The translations under genes were made by a program, and so were the position numbers. From positions 3,038,001-3,102,000 of the forward strand of contig JAKJHU010000085.1 in assembly GCA_022316685.1 (NCBI GenBank): a stretch of DNA of 64,000 nt. Reading direction: 5' to 3'. This DNA is from Progne subis subis. Lineage: Eukaryota; Chordata; Aves; Passeriformes; Hirundinidae. A model generated the notes under the pieces. The model had not been told where the DNA came from. It worked only from the letters and a program-made list of their open reading frames with translations, and did no database searches. Shown piece after piece: positions 22,201 to 31,380 of this stretch. Within the stretch, counting starts at the first letter, position 1, and the number at the start of each line of letters is the position of its first letter.

Positions 22201-24759
22201 TTTTTTTTTTTTTTTTTTTAAATGGGTTGCGTTTTCTCAGTAATATGTACTTAAACCTCTTAAAAGAAAATATTTTAAAGGTAATTTAACTTTAGCTTTT
22301 CTGGCTATCCATAAGCACATTTTGTTTTTGTTTTCCTGTTACGAGTGACATTCTTAGGAAAGCTGAGAGCACTCGACGAATTCAGAAGATCGTTTTGTAA
22401 ACCATTTCACTTTTACATCTGTTTAGCCACTTAACTGTAGCTCTATCACTGTCTTAACTGCAAGAGTATTTAAATGAAATTGGTGTGCTTGTTCAGGGGG
22501 AGGAATTCGAGTGGCTGAAGGTTCAGCACGCTCAGTTTTTTGAAGCTGTTCTGCTGGAGCTCTTTGTTGAACTCTTTGGTTGGAATGGCTGTTGAATTGC
22601 CCTCTCTGATGTTGCAGTGACTCTGAGCAGCAGAGTGGGGTGTGCAGACTGGGGTTTTCCCCAAGTCCATTTGCACATAAACTCGAGTGTGTCTGGAGAA
22701 AAGACCTGAGACTTCAGAGCCATCATTTGATACTGGTCCCCTTTCCTGCCAGTTGGTTTCCACGTGGAAGTGCTGTAGGGTTCAGAATACTGTGTGCTGT
22801 CCACAGAGGCATCTGCTCCTGATCCCTTGAGTTAATTTTGTCTCAGGATGCTGTTGGCACATAGTCCTTGGCTCAGAACGCCTTTGCATGAGTGTAAAAT
22901 TCCCTGAAGTTCCCATTTTCTGGGCTGCAGCTCAGCTTCTGTGCGGAGTGTTGAACTTGTGAACCGTGTGGATCACCTGAATGTGCAGCAGGGAGGTGTT
23001 GGGGATGGGGCTGCCCCTCAGGAGAGCCTCCTTAGATCATTAGTTCGTTCACACATTGACTGAATTGAGTGAATTTTAATTACCTTTCAGGTAAATCTGC
23101 CACTGGTGAAGTGATCAAAGCTGTCTCCCATCTTTCTTTCAAAGTTTTGCTTGGAAGGGAAGCTGCCTATTCTCTGCTACTTTTGGAAATATGTTTGAAT
23201 CCCCCACCTGACAATACAATCTGATCCTGAGCCCGTGTTCTGCTAGAAACAGTGCAGCTGTGCTGAGGTGATTTAGCAGCACAAAGCATGGTTTTAGTGG
23301 GGTATTCAGCATTTAAAACAGTGTGTGAACCTGTTCCTGACCAGATAAACGTTCTGGTCATCATCCACAGCATTTACTGATTAAACTAATTTACTCTGAA
23401 CAGCCTTATCTTTTTTTGAAGTGGGCAGTTCCCTTACAGGCCACTGAGCTGTTGTGGTTTCTGAGCACCTGTGAAAATTGGGTTGCTGATCGTTGAGGAG
23501 AGAGATAAAAGTGGCTCAGGAGGGTAGGGTTACACATGACTTCAGCAGATCTAATAAGGAATAGTTGGATTTTTTATTTTTTTTTGTCTGGAGGCAATAT
23601 TGTAAGAGTGTGCTGAGGATGATGTCACCTGGCTCTGGATGATCTCCAGTGATAAATGGGGGTGCCTGGAGCTCAGGAGGCTCAGTGGAGGCCAGGACCA
23701 GCCGGGGCTCCCTCCTCAGTGGATTGAGCAGTAAAGCAGGTGGATCCCTGTTCCCAGAGCAGGCAGAGACTTTGAGGAGGGATTTGTGTGTCAGCTTTTC
23801 AAAAATGTCTCAGGGTGCACCAGGAAAGGGGCTCAGGAAGCTTTTGGTGCCCCTAAAAGCAGAGATCAGCCGTGGTGATCAGGGCCGTGGCTGCTCCTGT
23901 TCAGGCTGCAGCAGATCCTCCTTGCTGTGTCAGGAATCCCAGTGCTCTGACCTGAGAGAAGAATTTGGGGTTTTCCTGCGGTGTCCTTCCGTGGAGTCAC
24001 ACAGTGTAATAGAATTTGTGTGATGCGTAAGTGGAGGTGAAGCCTCCGTTGGTTGCGGTTTATTTTATTTGTTATGGTTTGTTTTGAAGCATTTAACTGC
24101 AGAGGACTATTGGAGCTCAGTTTCACTTCACTCTTTTAGAAATTAACTGCAGAGGACTATTAGAGCTCAGTTTCACTTCACTCTTTTAGAAAAACTAATT
24201 CAGATAAGAAAATCATGGTTTTCTTCTTCCAAAGCCCTGTACAGTTGGGCTTTTTCTTTTGAGCCCACCCTTTAAAAAAATTAAAAATTGTTTGAACACT
24301 GGATGTGTCAGAACGTAAAAACCAAATATTTTTGGTGTTTATACCATGATTCTGATCTGGTTTTGTTGTTTTCTGCTGGAGCTTGATCATGTTCTCACAG
24401 AATTGCCAGTAGGAGTAATAAACTGACACAAACTCTTTGAATTCTACCTACTCTTGAAGTGATTTTCAGAAGAAAGTGCTTCAAGTGTAACAAAAGAGAA
24501 GGCATTCTGCTAAATTTTGATAGAGTTCTGCAATTGGTGGGGGGGGGGTTCATGAATATTTTCATAAAGCCACTGCATGAAAAGAAAATGTAACTTTATC
24601 TTTGCTGGTTTTGTTTTTCAGTACACGGTAAATGGGAAGAAAGTGGAAGTAGCTGTGAAACAAATAATTGCAGGGAAAGAAGTTGAGCAGCGGGGAGCTT
24701 TCTCAAACCCAGAGGCTTTGGACCTGTACCAAAATATTCCTGAGCTTCAAGACTATTAA
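4177..24759 (+). CDS. AACS: AACS, acetoacetyl-CoA synthetase (3' three-quarters; 14 coding exons, spliced)
   Basis: This cytosolic ANL-superfamily (acyl-adenylate forming) enzyme converts acetoacetate, ATP and CoA to acetoacetyl-CoA, AMP and PPi. It feeds ketone-body carbon into cholesterol and fatty-acid synthesis. The spliced exons encode about 513 residues that follow vertebrate AACS, as I recall it, almost residue for residue. Visible family motifs are the phosphate-binding loop SSGTTGAPK (exon 8717-8864), the GGTDI adenine-pocket motif (exon 18424), [12 protein letters not shown] and [15 protein letters not shown] near the hinge (exons 20261 and 21019), and NGKKVEV holding the C-terminal catalytic lysine (last exon). 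Human AACS is about 672 residues, so roughly 157 N-terminal residues, probably four exons, lie left of the window. The natural TAA is at 24757-24759. One junction (8056/8528) is out of frame with the expected donor, and one intron has a GC donor. The assignment is secure; single exon edges are by-eye calls. Confidence 0.97.
4275..7941 (+). other. AACS intron
   Basis: This is a 3.7-kb intron from GTGAGT (4275) to a CCCTAG acceptor (7940-7941). It contains a short (TG)n run at about 5611-5628. I see no exon, RNA gene or recognisable transposon in it. Confidence 0.85.
5611..5628. repeat. (TG)n microsatellite
   Basis: About nine TG units lie in an AACS intron. The run is read directly and may be polymorphic in length. 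Confidence 0.85.
7942..8049 (+). CDS. AACS: AACS coding exon 2 of 14 (3' edge ambiguous: 8049 or 8056)
   Basis: The exon starts in phase 0 with [20 protein letters not shown] and continues through [13 protein letters not shown], matching AACS. Two donors are possible. The one that retains the family's VVKG is GTATTT at 8057, but it leaves one base that does not fit the next exon's frame. The donor GTAAAA at 8050 keeps frame but drops two residues (Val-Lys). I give the in-frame end. Exon identity is certain, the 3' edge is not. Confidence 0.85.
8528..8610 (+). CDS. AACS: AACS coding exon 3 of 14
   Basis: It starts after CTTCCAG with GGA in phase 0 and encodes [19 protein letters not shown] followed by IDISKIPN. 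It ends with two bases (AG) of a split Ser codon before GTAATG. The intron after it is only 106 bp. See the finding on the frame conflict with the previous exon. Confidence 0.95.
8717..8864 (+). CDS. AACS: AACS coding exon 4 of 14 (P-loop exon)
   Basis: It completes the split Ser codon and encodes [20 protein letters not shown], then the ANL core motif A3 (SSGTTGAPK) that grips ATP phosphates, and ends MVHSAG. The donor is GTATGT at 8865. The key glycines, threonines and the lysine of the loop are intact, so there is no sign of inactivation here. Confidence 0.97.
8865..12812 (+). other. AACS intron (3.9 kb)
   Basis: This is the longest AACS intron in the window, ending at a pyrimidine tract plus TTTTTGCAG. 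I see no exon or recognisable transposon. A CTG/CAG-rich patch at about 11080-11250 makes short open frames in two registers but has no family resemblance. Confidence 0.85.
12813..12893 (+). CDS. AACS: AACS coding exon 5 of 14 (followed by a GC donor)
   Basis: The exon is 81 bp and encodes [20 protein letters not shown] then VIMYYTT, in phase 0 at both ends. The following bases are GCAAGT, so the intron begins with GC and not GT. The reading frame continues directly into the next exon (IGWMMWNW). Confidence 0.95.
12894..14038 (+). other. AACS intron with GC-AG borders and a minisatellite
   Basis: This 1.1-kb intron starts with GCAAGT at 12894 and ends with CCTCCAG at 14038. It contains a perfect 26-bp tandem repeat at 13685-13859. 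No other feature was recognised. Confidence 0.85.
13685..13859. repeat. 26-bp perfect minisatellite, about 6.7 copies
   Basis: Six identical 26-bp units (TACAGCCACACAAAATCAGT plus GCTGTG) start at 13685, 13711, 13737, 13763, 13789 and 13815. A 19-bp partial unit starts at 13841. No substitution separates the full copies, which suggests recent expansion. The array lies about 180 bp upstream of the exon acceptor. Confidence 0.97.
14039..14163 (+). CDS. AACS: AACS coding exon 6 of 14
   Basis: It encodes [20 protein letters not shown] followed by [21 protein letters not shown], matching AACS. It ends with GG of a split Gly codon before GTAGGT. The TGWMMWNW-type block belongs to the substrate-binding N-terminal domain. 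Confidence 0.97.
14164..16791 (+). other. AACS intron (2.6 kb)
   Basis: It holds A-rich runs near 15045 and 15127, a CR1-like fragment at about 15665-15795, and otherwise AT-rich unique sequence. The acceptor follows a long T tract (TCCCCTCTAG). Confidence 0.8.
15665..15795 (+). mobile_element. CR1-type LINE 3'-end fragment (sense)
   Basis: Around 15735-15791 the sequence reads GGGGTTGGAACTCGATGATC, then TTTAAGGTTCCTTCCAGCCC and AAACCATTCTGTG. This matches the 3' terminal sequence of avian CR1 elements as I recall it, ending near the ATTCTRTG tail. It is heavily 5'-truncated, as is usual for CR1. The 5' edge is a guess. Confidence 0.8.
16792..16856 (+). CDS. AACS: AACS coding exon 7 of 14
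   Basis: This 65-bp exon completes the Gly codon and encodes [20 protein letters not shown] then P. It ends on the first base of a split codon before GTAAGC. The TGAKWL block is AACS-like. Confidence 0.95.
17016..17138 (+). CDS. AACS: AACS coding exon 8 of 14
   Basis: It follows a 159-bp intron with a TTTTTAAG acceptor. It encodes (C)[19 protein letters not shown] and then [21 protein letters not shown]. It ends on G of a split Gly codon before GTGAGC. The STGSPL block is conserved in the family. Confidence 0.96.
17139..18423 (+). other. AACS intron (1.3 kb)
   Basis: This is AT-rich intron sequence from GTGAGC to TTATTGTAG. No repeat family or RNA gene was recognised. Confidence 0.85.
18424..18537 (+). 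CDS. AACS: AACS coding exon 9 of 14
   Basis: It encodes (G)[18 protein letters not shown] followed by [19 protein letters not shown], covering the adenine-pocket GGTDI region. Third positions are AT-rich: 9 of 37 complete codons end in G or C. It ends on G of a split Gly codon before GTAACT. Confidence 0.97.
18685..18810 (+). CDS. AACS: AACS coding exon 10 of 14
   Basis: It follows a 147-bp intron. It encodes [20 protein letters not shown], then [21 protein letters not shown], essentially the family sequence. It ends on G before GTATGT. Confidence 0.97.
18811..20260 (+). other. AACS intron (1.45 kb)
   Basis: Unique intron sequence from GTATGT to CCCCACCAG. I see no repeat or RNA gene. Confidence 0.85.
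20261..20330 (+). CDS. AACS: AACS coding exon 11 of 14
   Basis: This 70-bp exon encodes [20 protein letters not shown] followed by GR. The GDY aspartate sits where ANL enzymes bind the ribose hydroxyls of AMP, and the GR begins the hinge motif completed in the next exon. The donor is GTACGG. Confidence 0.96.
20331..21018 (+). other. AACS intron (0.7 kb)
   Basis: An ordinary AT-rich intron with a short T run near 20681 and an acceptor TTTTTCAG. Nothing else was recognised. Confidence 0.85.
21019..21077 (+). CDS. AACS: AACS coding exon 12 of 14 (hinge motif)
   Basis: This 59-bp exon encodes (S)[19 protein letters not shown]. Together with GR from the previous exon it forms the GRSDxxxxxxGxR hinge (A8-like) motif of ANL enzymes. 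It ends on G of a split Val codon before GTATGA. Confidence 0.96.
21078..21797 (+). other. AACS intron (0.7 kb)
   Basis: AT-rich on the left and increasingly GC-rich toward the acceptor (TTTCGCAG). No feature beyond the base-composition shift. Confidence 0.85.
21798..22000 (+). CDS. AACS: AACS coding exon 13 of 14 (very high GC3)
   Basis: It encodes (V)[19 protein letters not shown], then [19 protein letters not shown] and [19 protein letters not shown], then [10 protein letters not shown], the start of the mobile C-terminal domain. In 67 complete codons only four (GAA, TCT, CCT, AAA) end in A or T, a GC3 of about 94%, in sharp contrast to exon 18424-18537. The donor is GTATGG. Confidence 0.97.
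22001..24621 (+). other. AACS last intron (2.6 kb)
   Basis: It contains a T run at about 22199-22220, a 50-bp tandem duplication at 24093-24192 and a run of ten G at 24539-24548. No exon or transposon was recognised. The acceptor is TTTGTTTTTCAG. Confidence 0.85.
24093..24192. repeat. 50-bp direct tandem duplication
   Basis: Copies 24093-24142 and 24143-24192 begin TTAACTGCAGAGGACTATT and end CTCTTTTAGAAA. They differ by a single G/A change (TGGAGC versus TAGAGC). This is read directly and lies in the last AACS intron. Confidence 0.95.
24622..24759 (+). CDS. AACS: AACS last coding exon (14 of 14)
   Basis: It encodes [20 protein letters not shown] followed by [20 protein letters not shown] and ELQDY, then TAA. 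The NGKKVEV lysine corresponds to the acyl-adenylate-forming catalytic lysine of ANL enzymes. Both length and end match the AACS C terminus. Confidence 0.97.
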   Translation, partial: YTVNGKKVEVAVKQIIAGKEVEQRGAFSNPEALDLYQNIPELQDY

Positions 24760-26110
24760 AGTCACTTGTTTGGGTGTTTTGGGGTTTTTTTTTTGGTTGT
24801 TTTTTTTTTGTGTTTGTCTTTGTTCTGTATTTGTTTTGTATATACCAATACTGTATGTAAAGAAAAAGCTCTATTTAATACCAGTGGTTCTTTTAAAAGG
24901 AAAAAAAATGTTTCATGAAGTGCATTATGAAAGGCTTGGGTAAAGCTTAGCTCCCTTTTCATTGGTTAAATATGCCATATATTTTGGAGTTTTTTCCAGC
25001 CTGGAAGGAGAAACCTGCCTGTTCTGGTTTTTATATATATGAGTGCATCTTTTCTGGTTAGATTTACATCAGCAGCCCATCAAATGGGAGCACCAATAGT
25101 TGCAGATACTTCTTTCATAAAACGTTTGCTTTATTTTTTTTTTTTTTAAAAACTAGATTTTTAGCAACACTTTTCAATCCCTGTGTTTGTCCCCTGTAAG
25201 GGAGCACAGCGGTTTTTAACCCATTGCAAGTGTTCTCTCTGTAGCGTGCATTAAAATGTTTTTATAAAGCCAAATCGTAATGCACTGAACTCATCTGACT
25301 TGACTCTGAATCGTTTCAGTCTCGAAATCTCTCGTGGTACCTTTGAGGGTGGTTGCTGCCCCATTTTGTGCTGCAGCCTTCTCAGGGTTCGGAGCTGTGG
25401 GTGAGAGGCTCCTGGGGCTCAGAGGGTGAAGGGAGCATTTGCCTCCTCCTCATTCCTGGGGTAACTCGGGGTTATTTCCGTGGAATTTGCTCTCATTGCT
25501 GTGGATTAACATAATTACGGTTGAAGAAGACGTTTTGCTTCCTTGGTTGAAGTCCTTTATTGGCTCGAAGGTTAGCTGAGGAATTCCAGGGTGTTTCTTT
25601 ATTAAAAGCTGATGGGTTTTGTAACTTTTTTTACTAAATGTCGTGTTGAAAGTGAGAGACCCCTTTTCTAGGTCTGTAACCCTCCGCTTTATAAAGGGAA
25701 AAATACTGTAATTAAAAAACTGAGCTCACTGAAACAGTGAAATGGAAGCACCAAAATGTCTTGTTTTTCATGAAGTTGCAGTAGTTGTACCAACCCTGGC
25801 ATTCGGTGTCTCCTGCACTATTTGAATTTTGTGGGTGAAATATTATTGTACTTATATTGTGTTGAATGCATTCAGCCATGATAAAGAGTTAATTAAAAGG
25901 AATCAATGCTTTATATATATAATTATATATTACATCTCTCAGCTGTTGCTGTCTTTATTTTCCTTTTTAACTGGGTGTCATGAAATAATTTTTAGCTTAG
26001 TTTGTTACTGATTTTAATGGGTTTAATGCAAGTCCACCTTAGTCCAAAACTTTCTGTGCTGGTACTTTCTCTACTGTTCCAAGTCAGGCCATGCTGGTGT
26101 GATAATAAAA
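24760..26110 (+). other. AACS: AACS 3' UTR (end uncertain)
   Basis: This is T-rich sequence downstream of the stop. Candidate poly(A) signals are ATTAAA at 25250, 25601 and 25711, and AATAAA at 26104. None is obviously dominant, so the transcript end could lie anywhere between about 25.27 and 26.13 kb. Confidence 0.45.
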
Positions 26111-29100
26111 ATACCAAGCAGCCATTAGAAAAGTATAAAAAGGAGCTATCAAGCTGCCAATAACGATGAAAAGTACTTTTAAATTCCTTCTCCTTCTGCC
26201 TTGCTATATATAAATTTTGCATTAACTGTGACTTTGTATTCATTAAAACTTCATTATATTGTTCTTTAATTCATGCAAAATGTCTGAGGTTTACAAAGCC
26301 CACGGATCCTTATTAATAAGTAATTTTGGGTTATTTCATTAATTAAAGATAGTTTAGAAGCACAGATACATTAAGAACGTATACAACGCCTAGAGCCTGC
26401 TTCTCCTAATCCTTTACCATGTTGGAAACACTGGAGAAAGTTGAATTAATGGATATAATTCCATCTCCTGTAATTGTCAGATGTTGCAAAGCTTTTCCCA
26501 GGCATCAGTTACAAACAAAAATCTAGATTTTATTCTGTATTGCCCTGAGAACTACAGCTTTTACCCAGAACCACTGGCTGGCTGCCTTAGGGCTCTGCCA
26601 GGTTGTGGCTGTTGTACCTTGAGTGTTGAGCCCTTTTTTTCCCCCTCTACTGCCTATTTATAATTTGAAGTTCACGGTGTTTTGCCTGGGAAGCTCCAAG
26701 TGCAGATTTTAGTGGGAAGTGTGGCTTGCAAATAGAGCTGGCTCTGGGAATGGCTTTGAGCTCTGACTGAAACGTTCACCAGCAGAGCAATTAGAGCAGA
26801 GGAACTCCAGGCTTGGTGAATCTCGCACTCAATCCTCTGCAAAGTTGAGAGGGACTCTGGAATTATGTGATAGAATCAGCCCATTTGCCCCGGGGAGATG
26901 TGGTTTTATCACTCCCCTCTTAGAAATGTGCTTTTGTCAGCTCCTGTTAGAGCAGGTACTTCCCCCTCCCACTGCCTTATGATTTCAATTAATTTCCCTG
27001 GTTAGTGGTGGTTCTGAACAAAATAAAATGAGCCGGTACACAGCAGCCCGAGCAGGGCACAGCTGATAAAATTGTTTATTGTTATGTGCAGGAGAAAGGG
27101 CTTGTGTGGATTACTTATTCGGGGGTTTTAGAAACACAGGTAATTGCCTGATGGAGTGCAGCTTCCCTGAGGCTGTTACTGTCTCTCAGTTTAGTGCATA
27201 GCTGCTTAAAAGTATTTCATTTATGAGCTGAGCAGTCACTCACACAGGTAAATGGGCGTTAAAATTAGGTTTAAAATGCAGCAGGAAGGAGTGCCAGGGT
27301 CTGAGACAGGGTGGGACAGAGCTGTCGGGTTTTGGGGTGGGGGAAACTGGAATTTGTAGGGAATGCTCTGGGTCACCTTTGAGACCCTGGTCAGGGATGT
27401 TTCAGGAGATGAAGGCTTTGGTCTTCCTCCAGGTGCCCTCTGGAGTCCTGCACTGAGCAATTTCTCCACTGAAATTGTTCAGCTTGTGCTTTCCTCCGGT
27501 GCCAGTCTGCTGCCTGGATCTTGCAAAACCGAGGATAAATCCGAGACTGCCTGGTCCATCCTTCTCCTTTCAAGAGGGGGGAGTATTTTCAGCTCATTTA
27601 TAATCGGGTCTCGGAGAGCAACAAGCTGGAACTTAATTTTCTTCTACACTTTTTTTTTTTTGGTAGAAAGAAGCAGCTCCATGTCCTAACCTGTGTTCTC
27701 CCAGAAATAAACCCAGGGTGGGAGTTGCTGAGAAGCGTGGCCACGATCCAGCCTGGCAGCTGAGGGGAGCACGCACGTTTTCCTTGCTGGGAGTCTGGGG
27801 CCTCTTTTGAGTCAAATAATGGGAGAATCCACATCAGTTTGCTCTGTGTGCAGAGTGGGAGCGATCTCTGGAATGTTCTCAGGGAGCCTCAGAACAATTC
27901 CAGCTGCAGGACAATGGGATGTCCCAAAGAATTAATGCAGAGGCTCCAGAGAAATTCTCCCCAAAGCAGCAGCTGGAGATGAGCCCGAGTGAGGAACCAG
28001 CTCTCCTAGGGGTGAGGAAAATCCTTGGCACGCCGTTGTTTAACTGGGCTGTGCAGCACGTGAGTGAGAGCTTAATTGGGCCTTGCACTTTAATTAGGAG
28101 ACCGTAACGGATTCTCATCCTACTGCTTTGGACAAGTGGTTTTGCAAAGTTCAAGAGGCTTATCAGCATTCAGCCTGAGATTCCAGGTGAAAGGATCATG
28201 TCCCTTGGTAAAAAAAACCCTCATCTGCAGGATTGGTAATTAGTTTACAATAGCATATTAAAGTATACATCACTAATGTGAGAAGGTTCACGTCGCTAAT
28301 GAGGAGTCTACTAAAAAAAGAAAAAAAAACAGTCCCTTTTCTTCTTTTGTTCCCTCTTCTGTAGATTTAAAGGGAGTTCAGTTCTGGCTGCTGCAGCCAC
28401 TGGTGGGGATTTTTGTAGAATCAGGGAATGGTTTGGGTTGGAAGGGACCTCTCAAGATCCCCCAGTTCCACGCCCCATTCTCTTTTGGTTTTACAAAGGG
28501 CTGGATGGCTTCTAGCATCCCCAGTCTATTGATCTACAGCCTGAGTATTTATCTTCACCTTCTTTTAGCTACAACGAGGTTAAAGCCAAATGGAAATAAA
28601 TTGTGAAGAAAGTGTTGAGAGTTTGTGCTGGTTTAACCGACTTGGTTTGAAAAGTGAGCTGGGTTTAAAGCAGCGTCACTCCAACCCTCGCCAGAGCCGA
28701 AGGAGGTGGCCTTGAGTGTACAAATGTGATACTCAGCTGAGAATTTTAATTTGTCTGGTTCTCATGTATAATAAAATATGCTAGATACATGACACTTCAT
28801 GAATTAATGCAGGACTATAAAGCAGAGGAGAGATTCCTGTACGGGGTTTGTTCTTATCATGCAAATGCCAAGCAAGGCTTTAAATGGCCCTGGCTATCTG
28901 GAATCATGGAGCCTATTTCACGCTTCACTTCAGGGTTTGTTCCCATTTCCTCGACCTTTTTGTAATTAGAGGGTGCATGTGTGCAAGAGGGGAGGGGAAT
29001 TAGGAAGGAAATGCCCAGACCAGCACAAACCCATGGGACCCCCTGTGCGTGTGGGAGCTTTTAGGGAGGAAGCAGGGGCAGAGCCCAGCCTGGCAGCCCT

Positions 29101-31380
29101 CTGTGCTCAGCACAGGGGCTGGGGAAGGGCGTTTCTAAACCCTGCTGGTGCCACTGCAAGGGCTGGCCGTGGCCTCTGCACCCTCCTTGCCAAATCTGGG
29201 AGCAGCTCCAGGGCTGGCAGGTGAACAAACACCTGCAAAAACACCCCGATCCAAGGCTGATGGAAAGGTGATGGAACGTGGAGAGCGTCAGACAGCCACG
29301 GCTTCGCCCTGACCCCAGGATGTGATCACTGCCCTGGTGAAACCTGTAATTACAGTGAGAGGACAGCTGGTTCTAAGGGCATAAAAACATTGAGATATGT
29401 CTGCAAAAACAGAGCTTTTCTCCTAATGCAGCTCAAATTAAAACAGGGGAGGGGCATAGAGATTTTGATGGCTCATAAAACTGTTTTGTTGGTTTTTTTT
29501 CCCCCTGAGTTAGTGTATTATCTCAATCTCTGTGGAAGTAAAGCAGCTCTGTGAATGGGGAGGGGAACATCACCCTCGCTGGGATTACGGTGGTTACAGG
29601 CAGAGAGTGGGATCAGTGCTGAGCTGTTTAATATTAATCTCCAGGGCTGATTCTCCTCCTCTCCCACCCTTTGCTCCTCATCCCTGTCCCGTGCATGTGG
29701 CCCTTGGCACCACGGGCTGAGAACCAGAACTTGTTTTTAGGGTGCCAGAACCACTGGGGACATCCAGACATCCAGGAGAAAAGGCTGAACACATTTCCTC
29801 CCTATAGTTTAAAAGTTCCTGCCTTTATTCCCTCATATAAAACCTCAGCTACCACTGAGTTCTATATGAACTAATGGCTTCCATGTACAAACAGGAGGAA
29901 GAGGAGTTTTTAAGCAACGCAGAGTCTGATGTGACAATTCCATTAGGTTTTGGTGGGTGCCTGCTTGACCTGTAAATTGAAATTCCAAAAGAGTCACTCT
30001 GTGTCTTATTGTGGTATTTAATTTTCTGTGCTTCGGCAGCAGGGGGTGAGAGGTGGCTGGGATGGGTTTGTTCAGATATGAGACAAAAATAACTATTTTA
30101 ATAAATGGCTCGAATCAGGCAGAGAGCATTTTTCATTCTGTTCCTCCCCCTGCAGCCCCCCTGGCTCCTGTACCAGTTTCTGTGCTGACAGGACAGATCA
30201 GCTTCCTGGGCTGGGTGAACTCTGCCTGCTCCATGTGCTGGTTTTTCACTTTGAGGATTACAAACCCATCCTCGTGGAGACCTTGGTTTGTAAAGGTGGG
30301 GCTGGAGATGTCACATGGCGGCCACTCCGAGCTGCCTCTCTAACAGGCTGATTCCTGGATTTAGGATCCTTGGAAATGCCATCTATGGACATTCAAGGCA
30401 TTAAGGTAATTAATAACAAAGAAAATGCCACGCTGATGTGGTTTGGGAACAGGTAATACCCCAAGAACCTGGGAAGAAGGATTTTGATGGGAGAGAGTGA
30501 CATAATTTACTGCCCCCCTCCCAAACCTCCCGCACATTCATTATGCCTTAAATATTCTCACGCTGAGTTTTTTTCCAATGGTCTAATTATAAACTTCATT
30601 ATAATTGTTCATTAGTTTTATTTTGTTCAATTAGCTGAGCAAGTTGCCAAATGAAATACAAGGCTGGCAATTAGCTTGATCTAATCGTAATGAGCCACTC
30701 AAACTGGGTCACCAAATATGTTCGTTTATAGCACTTTTTTTTTTTTTTCCCCTCAATTGGTGAACAAAAACATAAATATTCAGAGTGTCTCCTGATCCAA
30801 GGAGTGGAATTTTCCCAGTCATTTATTAGAATGGAAAAGAAAAATAATTAAAAAAAAAAAAAAAACAACCCGATTGTCCTGCCCCTGGTTGTTCAGCAAG
30901 GTGCAGCCCTGAGCACCAGGTCCCAGCTGAGCGGGGCCACCAGTCCCTGCCCTGCAGAAGAGCTGTCAGGAGAGAGGTCAGCCCTGACCTAGGGCCTGTT
31001 CATCTCCTCAGAATTGCACAGAACTCCACGTTACAGCGGCTGGTGGCAGGAGGGACCTTGGGGGATCAGCTGGATCCCGCCCGGGCCGTGCTCCGTGCCC
31101 TGGTGGAAGCTGAAGGGTAAAGCTGCGCTGCCCGAAGAGTTCAGGTGGCTGGAGCCACTCTGATGGCGTTGGCCAAGTTCAGCCCTGCCCAGCAGCTGGT
31201 TTTGCTGTGAGTTTTGGATAACCCCGAGCTCCCCTTTTTTGCTAATTTCTTTTTTGCCACTCAGCGCTCGGATCTGCTCCCGTTAAGCAGCTCCTGGCTC
31301 GAACGGTCCGGTGCATTTACAGCCGCCTTTGTCAGAAGCTAATTTGGGCAGGAGCGGTTATTTGGTATGAATAATTCCTC
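26111..31380. other. Intergenic region downstream of AACS
   Basis: No gene was recognised. The stretch is AT-rich with homeobox-type TAATTA/ATTA words near 28230-28310, 28740-28880 and 30540-30740. It also holds a CR1 scrap at about 28418 and A/T runs near 27650, 30739 and 30850. Open frames here are short and without family resemblance. Confidence 0.7.
28418..28475 (-). mobile_element. CR1-type LINE 3'-end fragment (antisense)
   Basis: AGAATCAGGGAATGGTTTGG followed by GTTGGAAGGGACCTCTCAAG and ATCCCCCAGTTCCACGCCCC is the reverse complement of the avian CR1 3' end as I recall it. Only this terminal piece is recognisable. The right edge is uncertain. Confidence 0.85.

Noticed and set aside
31020..31130. 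Possible further CR1 remnant (GGAGGGACCTTGGGGGATCA)
   Set aside because: Only a short string resembles the CR1 3' end and the flanks do not continue the match, so it is too weak to call.
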